Assembly (NCBI RefSeq): GCF_014396975.1
Contig: NZ_CP060719.1
Location: forward strand, 2,886,001 to 2,950,000
Reading direction: 5' to 3'
Length of the DNA stretch: 64,000 bases
Source: Thermomonas carbonis
GTDB taxonomy: Bacteria > Pseudomonadota > Gammaproteobacteria > Xanthomonadales > Xanthomonadaceae
The translations under genes were made by a program, and so were the position numbers. This document shows, in pieces, positions 53,243 to 60,949 of this stretch. The notes beneath the pieces are model-generated. The model made no database searches. It was not told the origin of the DNA and was given only the letters and a program-made list of their open reading frames with translations. The number at the start of each line of letters is the position of its first letter. Within the stretch, counting starts at the first letter, position 1.

Positions 53243-54661
53243 ATGGCATTCCCAGCTTTTGAATTCCTGGTCGTGCTGGCCGCGTTGTGTTTCCTGATGT
53301 TCGTGGCGTATCGCGGCTACAGCGTGATCCTGTTCGCGCCGGTCGCGGCACTGGGCGCGGTGCTGCTGACCGACCCGCAGCTGGTGGCGCCGATGTTCAC
53401 CGGCCTGTTCATGGACAAGATGGTCGGCTTCCTCAAGCTGTACTTCCCGGTGTTCCTGCTCGGCGCGCTGTTCGGCAAGGTGATCGAGCTGTCGGGGTTC
53501 TCGAAGTCGATCGTGGCCGCGACCATCCGCGTGGTCGGCGCGCAACGGGCGATGCTCGCCATCGTCGCGGTATGCGCGTTGCTGACCTATGGCGGGGTGT
53601 CGCTGTTCGTGGTGGTGTTCGCGGTGTATCCGTTCGCCGCCGAGCTGTTCCGCCAGGGCGACATCCCCAAGCGGCTTATCCCGGGCACCATTGCGCTGGG
53701 CGCCTTCACGTTCACGATGGACGCACTGCCGGGCACGCCGCAGATCCAGAACATCATCCCGACCACGTTCTTCGGCACCGACACTTGGGCTGCACCGATC
53801 CTCGGCACCCTGGGCGGCGTGTTCATCCTGATCGTCGGCATGGTTTACCTGGACTGGCGCCGCCGTGTCGCCCTGAAAGCCGGCGAAGGTTATGGCGATC
53901 CCGCCACCCTGCTCAACGAGCCCGCTCCGTTCGCCGGCGGCAAGCTCGCCAATCCGATGATCGCGATCCTGCCGCTGCTGGTGGTCGGCCTCGTCAACAA
54001 ACTGCTGACCTTGTGGATCCCGCAGGTCTACGGCGAAAGCCACAGCTTCGACCCGGCGGTGATCGGCAGCGCTGCGCCGGTAGTGCAGGAAGTCTCCAAG
54101 CTCGCGGCGATCTGGGCGGTCGAAGGCGCCCTGCTGGCCGGCATCGCCTGCGTATTGCTGTTCGCGTGGAAACCGGTCACCACGGCGTTCGCGGAAGGCA
54201 GCAAGTCGGCGATCGGCGGCGCATTGCTGGCCGGCATGAACACCGCATCGGAATACGGCTTCGGCGCGGTGATCGCGGCCCTGCCCGGCTTCCTCGTCGT
54301 CGCGAATGCGCTGGGCTCGATCCCGGATCCTTTGGTCAACGAAGCGGTGACCGTGACCGCGCTGGCCGGCATCACCGGCAGCGCCTCCGGCGGCATGAGC
54401 ATCGCGCTGGCGGCGATGGCGGAAACCTTCATCGCCAATGCGAATGCGGCCGGCATCCCGATGGAAGTGCTGCACCGCGTCGCCGCGATGGCCTCCGGCG
54501 GCATGGACACGCTGCCGCACAACGGCGCGGTGATCACCTTGCTGGCGGTGACCGGCCTGAACCATCGTCAGGCGTACAAGGACATCTTCGCCATTACCGT
54601 GATCAAGACCATGGCCGTGTTCGTGGTGATCGGGCTGTTCTACGCCTTCGGTGTCGTCTGA
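53243..54661 (+). CDS. GntP-family permease, candidate hydroxybutyrate transporter
   Basis: A 472-residue inner-membrane transporter with about 12-14 helices. Family features are LTYGGVSLFVVVFAVYP, the TFTMDALPGTPQIQN loop and ITGSASGGMSIAL. The GntP family covers gluconate, citrate-type and D-beta-hydroxybutyrate permeases; the DALPGTPQIQNIIPTT loop is the form I associate with the hydroxybutyrate group. That identification rests partly on context: it lies in the same block as the 3-hydroxybutyrate dehydrogenase and oligomer hydrolase. Start ATG 53243 has a weak GGGGG site. Confidence 0.87.
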   Translation: MAFPAFEFLVVLAALCFLMFVAYRGYSVILFAPVAALGAVLLTDPQLVAPMFTGLFMDKMVGFLKLYFPVFLLGALFGKVIELSGFSKSIVAATIRVVGAQRAMLAIVAVCALLTYGGVSLFVVVFAVYPFAAELFRQGDIPKRLIPGTIALGAFTFTMDALPGTPQIQNIIPTTFFGTDTWAAPILGTLGGVFILIVGMVYLDWRRRVALKAGEGYGDPATLLNEPAPFAGGKLANPMIAILPLLVVGLVNKLLTLWIPQVYGESHSFDPAVIGSAAPVVQEVSKLAAIWAVEGALLAGIACVLLFAWKPVTTAFAEGSKSAIGGALLAGMNTASEYGFGAVIAALPGFLVVANALGSIPDPLVNEAVTVTALAGITGSASGGMSIALAAMAETFIANANAAGIPMEVLHRVAAMASGGMDTLPHNGAVITLLAVTGLNHRQAYKDIFAITVIKTMAVFVVIGLFYAFGVV

Positions 54662-54683
54662 CCTGCTTGCCATACCGGCAGCC

Positions 54684-54703
54684 GGCCCGCACCATCGCGG
54701 GCC
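54684..54703 (+). promoter_or_regulatory. Hairpin directly before the start of the next gene
   Basis: A 7-bp perfect stem (54684-54690 with 54697-54703, six-base loop) ends exactly where the ATG at 54704 begins. It would hide any ribosome-binding site, so it may limit translation, or be the 3'-end hairpin of the GntP mRNA. Confidence 0.4.
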
Positions 54704-55993
54704 ATGAATGAACCCACGAATGTCGATCCACGCCTGGCCCGCGTGGCCCCCACCTGGGAAGTCGAGCTGCTGATCTCCGGCGTGGCGATCTTCGCCATGC
54801 TGCAGCTGCCGGGCTGGCTGGACGACGGGATGTTCGCACTGGAGCCGCGGCTGGGCCGCGACTGGCGAATGATCGCGGTACTGGCCTACTTCTACTCGAA
54901 GAGCGCGGCGATCGTGCTGGCCTGCACCTTTGCCCTGCACCTGTTGCTGCGCGCGCAGTGGATCGCCCTGATGGGCGTGCATTCGGTATTCCCGCGGGGT
55001 ATCCACTTCGACGATGCACGCATGGGTCCGATCCAGCGCGAGATCGAAACCAAGCAAACAGGCAACACGGAAGATGCGATCGAACGTGCCGACAATCGCG
55101 CGAGCGTGGTGTTCGCGATCGGCGTCAGCGTCGCCCTCATCATCGCCATGGTCTGCATCGTGTTCTGCAGCACGCTGCTGGTCGCCACCCTGCTGACCAA
55201 CCTGATTGGCCTTCAGGTGGAAACCTTCGTGGTGGTCGGTGGCCTCTTCATGCTGCTGATGCTGCCGTATCTGCTCGCGATCGGGGTCGACCAGCACCTC
55301 AAGGAACGCATTCGTCCAGGCACTCCCGCGCACCGGCTGATCGCGAAGGTCATCGGGCTGTACACACGCTTCGGCATGGGACGACGCAGCAACCACATCC
55401 TCGCGACCCTGCTCAGCAACCAGGGCGAGAAGCGCACCATGATGTTGGTCTTCGGCATCATGCTGCTGGCCATCTCCAGCGTTTCGTTCACTTACGTCGC
55501 GATGCAGTCGAGCAACCCCATCGGCAGCTACGGCCTGTTCCCGAGCGCGCGTGCGCTCGCAATCGACGCCGCCCACTACGATGACCAGCGCGATGCAACG
55601 CGCGACCAGGCGGTTCCCTACATCGACAGCATGGTCGTGGAGGGACCTTACCTGCACTTGACCGTGCCATATGAGCCCCGCCGCGATGGCCCGGCGTTGC
55701 GCTCCTGCAAGCAGCCAGCCCAGGGAAAGGCCGTCGAGCAGGCGCAGGCCCTGCTGGCCTGCCTGCAGTCCACGCGAACCGTGCTGCTGGATGGCAAGCC
55801 CGTTGAAGACTTGCGCTACGAGATCGCCAGCGACCCGCGCACCGACCGACCCGCCTTGCTTGCCATGATGGATGTGCGCGCGCTTGCGCCGGGGCGCCAC
55901 GAGTTGCTGGTCGGCAGGCCGCTGGTGCAGGACAGCCGACGCGACGGCAAGGACCCCACGTATCGCCACTACCGCATCGTGTTCTGGCGCTGA
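54704..55993 (+). CDS. Uncharacterised polytopic membrane protein
   Basis: A 429-residue protein that I do not recognise. Helices are visible near residues 20-38 (WEVELLISGVAIFAMLQLPGW), 57-85 (MIAVLAYFYSKSAAIVLACTFALHLLL), two long ones at about 140-200, and one near 255-270, giving about six membrane spans. A soluble C-terminal part of about 150 residues follows. It has acidic and arginine-rich strands (YLHLTVPYEPRRDG, VLLDGKPVEDLRYEIASD) and probably faces the periplasm. The start at 54704 is immediately preceded by a hairpin; ATG 54708 is out of frame. Spacing to dinB is 31 bp. Confidence 0.82.
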   Translation: MNEPTNVDPRLARVAPTWEVELLISGVAIFAMLQLPGWLDDGMFALEPRLGRDWRMIAVLAYFYSKSAAIVLACTFALHLLLRAQWIALMGVHSVFPRGIHFDDARMGPIQREIETKQTGNTEDAIERADNRASVVFAIGVSVALIIAMVCIVFCSTLLVATLLTNLIGLQVETFVVVGGLFMLLMLPYLLAIGVDQHLKERIRPGTPAHRLIAKVIGLYTRFGMGRRSNHILATLLSNQGEKRTMMLVFGIMLLAISSVSFTYVAMQSSNPIGSYGLFPSARALAIDAAHYDDQRDATRDQAVPYIDSMVVEGPYLHLTVPYEPRRDGPALRSCKQPAQGKAVEQAQALLACLQSTRTVLLDGKPVEDLRYEIASDPRTDRPALLAMMDVRALAPGRHELLVGRPLVQDSRRDGKDPTYRHYRIVFWR

Positions 55994-56024
55994 TCGTGCG
56001 ACGCGCGCGGCATAAAATCGTGGC

Positions 56025-57119
56025 GTGAGCGACGCCCCGCAGCGCAAGATCATCCACGTCGACATGGACGCTTTCTATGCGTCGGTGGAACAGCGCGATG
56101 ACACGTCCCTGCGCGGCAAGCCGGTCGTGGTCGCCTGGCGCGGCGCGCGCTCCGTGGTCTGCGCGGCGAGTTACGAAGCACGCGTGTTCGGGGTGCGCTC
56201 GGCGATGCCGGCGGTGCGCGCCGAGCGGCTGTGTCCCGATGCGGTATTCGTGCCGCCGGATTTCGTCCGCTACAAGGCGGTGTCGAAGCAGGTGCGCGGC
56301 ATCTTCGAGCGGCATACCGACCTGATCGAACCGCTGTCGCTGGACGAGGCCTATCTCGACGTCACCGTGCCCAAGCAGGACATGGGCAGCGCCACCGCAA
56401 TCGCCGTGTCCGTCCGCGACGCGATCCGCGAGGAGACGCAACTCACCGCATCGGCCGGCATCGCGCCCAACAAGTTCCTGGCCAAGATCGCCAGCGACTG
56501 GAACAAGCCGGACGGGCAATTCGTGCTCAAGCCGGCAATGGTCGATGCCTTCCTCGCGCCGCTCGGGGTCGGCAAACTGCCCGGCGTGGGCAAGGTGATG
56601 GAAGCGAAACTGGCGAAGCTCGGCATCGCCACCTGCAACGATTTGCGGCTGCATGGTGCCGAAGCGCTTGAACAGCGATTCGGCCGCTGGGGCCGCCGCC
56701 TGCACGAACTCTCGCTGGGCATCGATGAACGCGCGGTGCAAGCCGAACGGCTGACCCTGCAGGTGTCGGCCGAGGACACGTTTCCCGAAGACCTGCCGCT
56801 GGAGGCGCTCGACGAACACATCCGTCGCCTGGCCGCCAAGGCCTGGGCAGGCTACCTGCGCGAACGCGAACGCCATCCCGAACGCATCGCCCGTACCGTG
56901 GTGCTGAAGCTGAAGACCAGCGACTTCCGCACCCTGACCCGCAGCCTCACCGCGTCAGGGCCGCCCACCAGCGAAGCCACGGTCGCCGACCACGCCTGCG
57001 ATCTGCGCGGCCGTGTCGGCTTGCCCGCGGGAACGTTGTACAGACTGGTCGGCGTGGGCCTGTCCGGCTTCAGCGAGCCGGACGGCAACCGGGTGATGGA
57101 CGATCTGTTCGCGAGCTAA
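56025..57119 (+). CDS. dinB: DNA polymerase IV (Y-family)
   Basis: A 364-residue translesion polymerase. The catalytic acids are in DMDAFYASVEQRDD near the N-terminus and in PLSLDEAYLDVT near residue 105. ASAGIAPNKFLAKIASDWNKPDGQ and the helix-hairpin-helix region GVGKLPGVGKVMEAKLAKLGI follow. The start is GTG at 56025. The C-terminal little-finger domain ends early (GFSEPDGNRVMDDLFAS) and has no obvious beta-clamp QLxLF motif of the usual form. Its stop overlaps the stop of the convergent gene by 4 bp (57116-57119). I see no LexA box upstream. Confidence 0.94.
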   Translation: MSDAPQRKIIHVDMDAFYASVEQRDDTSLRGKPVVVAWRGARSVVCAASYEARVFGVRSAMPAVRAERLCPDAVFVPPDFVRYKAVSKQVRGIFERHTDLIEPLSLDEAYLDVTVPKQDMGSATAIAVSVRDAIREETQLTASAGIAPNKFLAKIASDWNKPDGQFVLKPAMVDAFLAPLGVGKLPGVGKVMEAKLAKLGIATCNDLRLHGAEALEQRFGRWGRRLHELSLGIDERAVQAERLTLQVSAEDTFPEDLPLEALDEHIRRLAAKAWAGYLRERERHPERIARTVVLKLKTSDFRTLTRSLTASGPPTSEATVADHACDLRGRVGLPAGTLYRLVGVGLSGFSEPDGNRVMDDLFAS

Positions 57120-57583
57120 GGCGAAACGCTGGCGGGTGCGGCAGCCTCATCCGCTCGGCCAGACGTGCGATCGAAACAATGCCGGCCGGCGGGATGCATC
57201 CAGTGCTTCTCGTGCCAACTGATCCGGTCGGTGCCGGGACCTCGATCCGATGTACTGGTAGCGAAGCTGGCGCACAAGCGATAGATCCGCTCGGACACGG
57301 CCGCGTATTCGTAGGGCGTGCCCGTCACCGGGTCGACGATCGCGAGCGAAGCACCGGGCTGTTTCGAGAGTTCCGCCAGCGATGCAGGCAAGCGCTTGTG
57401 CTCGCGTGTCCATGCGTCGACGGCATCGGCGATGGCATCCAGCTGTTGGGTGCGCCGCTCGTCGATGCGTCGGTCACGCTGCTTCGCAGGCGACTCCATC
57501 ACCCACAGGGCGGTGGCCAACGTACCGACCACGATCACCGTGGCGGCCAGCAGCAGGCTTCGGCCCACGCCTTGTCGGTTCAT
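57116..57583 (-). CDS. Small membrane-anchored protein, function unknown
   Basis: A 155-residue protein with an N-terminal membrane helix (residues 9-28, RSLLLAATVIVVGTLATALW) and a periplasmic domain. The motif RRTQQLDAIADAVDAWTREHKRLPASLAELS followed by DPVTGTPYEYAAVSERIYRLCA resembles the pseudopilin-like or DUF-type pattern in which a coiled helix is followed by a small beta sheet. Cysteines occur at only two places. Its ATG overlaps the DUF5671 stop as ATGA, so the two proteins are probably made together. The stop overlaps dinB's. I cannot assign a function. Confidence 0.78.
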   Translation of the reverse strand: MNRQGVGRSLLLAATVIVVGTLATALWVMESPAKQRDRRIDERRTQQLDAIADAVDAWTREHKRLPASLAELSKQPGASLAIVDPVTGTPYEYAAVSERIYRLCASFATSTSDRGPGTDRISWHEKHWMHPAGRHCFDRTSGRADEAAAPASVSP

Positions 57584-58218
57584 GCCTCCACCTCTTCGCG
57601 GCGCAGGTCGTGCATGTAGTAATAGAAGATCCCGCCTGCGATCACCGCTACCACCGCGACCTTGCACAGGAAGCGCAGCGTGGCCTCGCCGCCCAGCAGG
57701 TTGTAGACCAGCGTGGTCATGTCGCCGATCAGGATGCTGGCCGCCACGAACAGGGTCAGGTAGGTCAGCCAGCGCCGCACCGGCGACAGCCGCTTGATCG
57801 GATGCCGGGCCACATCGATGCCGAGCCGATGCGACATCCATGCGAACACGGGAAACGCGATGACCAGCGCAGCCACCGAGAAGCGCATCGAATCGCCGAA
57901 CAGCGAGCGCGACTGCGCCGCCGGATCCGGAAATGCATGGTTGATCAGGTCGAACAGCAGGCTGCCGAGGTGATAGGCGCTGAAATACAGGGTGGCGAAC
58001 AGCACCAGATACTGGAATGCCTCTTTCGCGGAGAGCGAGGCACGCGGCTTCGGCACCGGCACCGGGAAATCAACGTCGGCATAACCGTCGAGGACGCCGC
58101 GAGTCTGCTCCTCGCTCCATCCGGCGGACGCCAGCGCCTGACGGATGGCAATACGCGATTGGCCAAGCGCGAGTGCCTCGCGAACGAACGTTTCAAGCTC
58201 TGGACTGGTGGATGCCAT
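57580..58218 (-). CDS. DUF5671-domain membrane protein
   Basis: A 212-residue protein. Residues 1-50 form a soluble helical part (FVREALALGQSRIAIRQALASAGWSEEQ) similar to a UBA/CUE-like helix bundle. Four hydrophobic helices follow at about 67-95, 112-130, 148-168 and 180-200; this region matches DUF5671. The protein has no known role. ATG 58218 is preceded by a short leader with a perfect inverted repeat. It is the first gene of a two-gene unit with the 155-residue protein. Confidence 0.82.
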   Translation of the reverse strand: MASTSPELETFVREALALGQSRIAIRQALASAGWSEEQTRGVLDGYADVDFPVPVPKPRASLSAKEAFQYLVLFATLYFSAYHLGSLLFDLINHAFPDPAAQSRSLFGDSMRFSVAALVIAFPVFAWMSHRLGIDVARHPIKRLSPVRRWLTYLTLFVAASILIGDMTTLVYNLLGGEATLRFLCKVAVVAVIAGGIFYYYMHDLRREEVEA

Positions 58219-58234
58219 GCATGCGTACCGTTGC

Positions 58235-58260
58235 GGGTTTCCTCACTGTAATGGAAACCC
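58235..58260. promoter_or_regulatory. Perfect inverted repeat upstream of the DUF5671 gene
   Basis: GGGTTTCC at 58235-58242 and GGAAACCC at 58253-58260 form a perfect 8-bp inverted repeat around ten bases, ending 17 bp before the DUF5671 start codon on the minus strand. The GAGGAAA of one arm could double as ribosome-binding site. It lies in the 151-bp region shared with the divergent lipase-like gene, so operator or leader hairpin are both possible. Confidence 0.45.
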
Positions 58261-58369
58261 AGCGCCCGATCGGCCACCGGGCCTCGGGATTGAACATTCA
58301 CTCCACCTACGCGCGCTAGGCTCGGCGAATGCGTTCGTCCCTGCGCCCTGACCTGCCCCGCGATCGCCG

Positions 58370-59521
58370 ATGGTCGATGGCAACGACCTGCGCGGGGCCA
58401 ACCGGCTGCTGGTGGATGCCGTGACCGGCACCACCGACCTGGTCGAAGCCGTGCATGCCAGCATCCTCGGCTGGCCGCGGCGCGTGATCGGACTGGCGCC
58501 GAAACCCGATACCGGCGGCATACCCGGCCTGGCTTACAACGGTGTGCGCGGCATCGCGCGGCTGGCGGGCAGCGGCATCGACCGGTTGCTGCGCAGGATG
58601 CCGAACACTCGCGGCGAGATGGACAGACATCCGCAACGCGAGGCACTGATTGCGGCGCTCAATGGCGTGCTCGGCGATCACCTGGTCGCCACCGACAATC
58701 CGTTGGCTCTGACCGCCACGTTGCGGATGTCCGGTCGCCCGCTGGTGCTGGATCGCGATGCCTTGGCGATCAGCCACCCGGATGCCGGAGCGCACCTGCT
58801 GGTGATGGTCCACGGCCTGTGCATGAACGACCTGCAATGGCAGCAGGGCCAGCATCACCACGGCGACACACTCGCCGACGAACTCGGGTTCCAGGTGATC
58901 CACCTGTACTACAACAGCGGCCTGTCGATCGCCGACAACGGCCGCATCTTCTCGGCCCTGCTGCAGCAACTGGTCGATGCGTGGCCGGTGCTGGTAGAGC
59001 GCATCGCGATACTCGCGCACAGCATGGGTGGGCTGGTGTCGCGCGCGGCCATCGCGGCCGCGCAGGCCGATGACAGCCGCTGGCTGCGCACGCTCGACAC
59101 GCTGGTGTCGCTGGGCACGCCGCACCTCGGTGCGCCATTGGAACGTGCCGGCGACCTGCTGCAAACCGTCCTCGGGATCAGCGCACACAGCGCGCCGTTC
59201 ACGGCCTTGGGCGGCCTGCGCAGTGCCGGCATCCAGGACCTGCGCCACGGCAGCCTGCTCGTGCGCCATCCACCGCTGCCTGCGCACGTGCGTGCGTATG
59301 CAGTTGCGGCCTCGACCCAGCCGCCGCGCAGCGACGGGACTGCACACGGTTCGCATGGGGACGGCTTGGTCCCGGTCGCCAGTGCCTTCGGCGATCACGA
59401 GGATCCAGCCCTCGGGCTTGGCATTCCCGATGAGTATCGATTATTGGTCCATCGCACAGGTCACATCGGGCTGCTGGCCAGCACGAAGGTACGCAAGCAA
59501 CTGCGTGACTGGCTGGGCTGA
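58370..59521 (+). CDS. Lipase-like alpha/beta hydrolase (PGAP1-like)
   Basis: A 383-residue hydrolase. The oxyanion motif VMVHGLCMNDLQW lies near residue 147, the nucleophile elbow AHSMGGLVSRAA near residue 220, and GTPHLGAPLERAG follows. The acid and histidine are probably in HGDGLVPVASAF and VHRTGHIGLL. This set matches PGAP1-like and triacylglycerol-lipase type proteins. No signal peptide is visible, so the protein is predicted cytoplasmic, possibly acting on membrane or storage lipids. ATG 58370 is the first in-frame start; two codons later a GCCGATGG context repeats it. Confidence 0.86.
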   Translation: MVDGNDLRGANRLLVDAVTGTTDLVEAVHASILGWPRRVIGLAPKPDTGGIPGLAYNGVRGIARLAGSGIDRLLRRMPNTRGEMDRHPQREALIAALNGVLGDHLVATDNPLALTATLRMSGRPLVLDRDALAISHPDAGAHLLVMVHGLCMNDLQWQQGQHHHGDTLADELGFQVIHLYYNSGLSIADNGRIFSALLQQLVDAWPVLVERIAILAHSMGGLVSRAAIAAAQADDSRWLRTLDTLVSLGTPHLGAPLERAGDLLQTVLGISAHSAPFTALGGLRSAGIQDLRHGSLLVRHPPLPAHVRAYAVAASTQPPRSDGTAHGSHGDGLVPVASAFGDHEDPALGLGIPDEYRLLVHRTGHIGLLASTKVRKQLRDWLG

Positions 59522-59575
59522 GCCAGGCATCGGCGGCGACTTCGCGCATCGCCATCCATCGCATACGCTAGCGCG

Positions 59576-60856
59576 ATGACAGACGCCATCGCCCCACCCG
59601 GACTCACCTGCCAGCAAGCCCGGACACTCACGCTCGCCGCACTCGGCGGTGCATTGGAGTTCTACGACTTCGTGATCTTCGTGTTCTTCGCGACCACGAT
59701 GGGCGTGCTGTTCTTCCCGCCCGACATGCCCGAGTGGCTGAAGCTGGTGCAGACCTTCGGCATCTTTGCAGCGGGATACCTGGCGCGGCCGCTGGGCGGC
59801 ATCGTGATGGCGCACTTTGGCGACCTGTCCGGGCGCAAGCGGATGTTCATGCTGAGCATCCTGATGATGGCGATCCCGACCCTGCTGATGGGCTTGCTGC
59901 CGACGTATGCCACGGTCGGCGTGCTCGCGCCGATCCTGCTGCTGTTGCTGCGGATCATGCAGGGCGCGGCGATCGGCGGCGAGGCACCGGGGGCGTGGGT
60001 CTTCGTCAGCGAACACGTGTCGGCGCGGCATCGCGCACTGGCTTGCGGTGCGCTATCGGCCGGACTCTGCAGCGGCATCCTGCTGGGCTCGCTGGTGGCG
60101 CGCGCGATCCACGCATCGTTCGAGGAAGCGGAAGTGCTGGCATGGGCCTGGCGCATTCCGTTCATCGCCGGCGGCGTGTTCGGTCTGTTGGCGATGTTCC
60201 TGCGCCGCAAGCTGCACGAGACTCCGGTCTTCGCCGAGATGCGCGAGCGCAAGTCGCTGGCGGCCGAACTGCCGTTGAAGACCGTCGTGCGCGACCACAC
60301 CGGCGCGGTGGTACTCGCGATGTTGCTGACGTGGCTGCTCACTGCGGCCGTGGTCGTCACGCTGCTGATGATGCCGACCCTGCTGCAGGGCCTCGGCGTC
60401 AGCCGTGCCGATGCACTGGCCGGCAACACACTGGCGATCTGCGCGACCGTCATCGCCAATCTCGTCGCCGGCTGGATGGCCGACCGCTTCGGCGCCGGCC
60501 GCGTGCTGGTGCTGTGGAGCGTGCTGCTCGGCCTCGCGTTCTGGACGTTCTATTCCGGCGCGTTGGCGGGCGCGTATTCGCCGGCGCTGTATGTGGTCGC
60601 CGGTTTCGGCGTGGGCGTGACCGCGCTGGTGCCGGCGATCGCGGTGAGCGGTTTCCCCGCGCAGGTGGGGTTTTCCGGGCTGTCGTTTTCCTACAACGTG
60701 GCGTACGCGATCGCCGGTGGCCTGACGCCCATCGCGCTGAGCATCGCGATCAAGGACGATCCCGCCGCGCCGATGCTCTACATCGCCGGCATGGCGGTGC
60801 TGGGTGTCGCACTGGGATTGCACGTGATGATGCGACGACCGCGCGTTGCGGAGTGA
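59576..60856 (+). CDS. MFS transporter of the metabolite:H+ symporter (MHS) type
   Basis: A 426-residue transporter with 12 predicted helices. The signature GALEFYDFVIFVFF near residue 23 and ARPLGGIVMAHFGDLSGRKRMF near residue 70 are the typical MHS motifs; MQGAAIGGEAPGAWVFVSEH is the second conserved block. The family includes proline/betaine, citrate and dicarboxylate symporters; the substrate cannot be read here. It starts 54 bp after the lipase-like gene in the same direction and 93 bp before tex. Confidence 0.9.
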   Translation: MTDAIAPPGLTCQQARTLTLAALGGALEFYDFVIFVFFATTMGVLFFPPDMPEWLKLVQTFGIFAAGYLARPLGGIVMAHFGDLSGRKRMFMLSILMMAIPTLLMGLLPTYATVGVLAPILLLLLRIMQGAAIGGEAPGAWVFVSEHVSARHRALACGALSAGLCSGILLGSLVARAIHASFEEAEVLAWAWRIPFIAGGVFGLLAMFLRRKLHETPVFAEMRERKSLAAELPLKTVVRDHTGAVVLAMLLTWLLTAAVVVTLLMMPTLLQGLGVSRADALAGNTLAICATVIANLVAGWMADRFGAGRVLVLWSVLLGLAFWTFYSGALAGAYSPALYVVAGFGVGVTALVPAIAVSGFPAQVGFSGLSFSYNVAYAIAGGLTPIALSIAIKDDPAAPMLYIAGMAVLGVALGLHVMMRRPRVAE

Positions 60857-60949
60857 CGGCAACCGGTCCGCACACGCCTGTCAAGCTTACGCAGGCCGCA
60901 CGCGACGGCGACAATTGCGGCTTCCGTTCCCGCAAGCAGCCACCACCGA

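Noticed and set aside
53081..56065. A 994-codon minus-strand frame opposite the GntP permease and the unknown membrane protein
   Set aside because: Composition is rich in H, R, Q, D and A with no hydrophobic or domain pattern, typical of a shadow frame of genes on the other strand.
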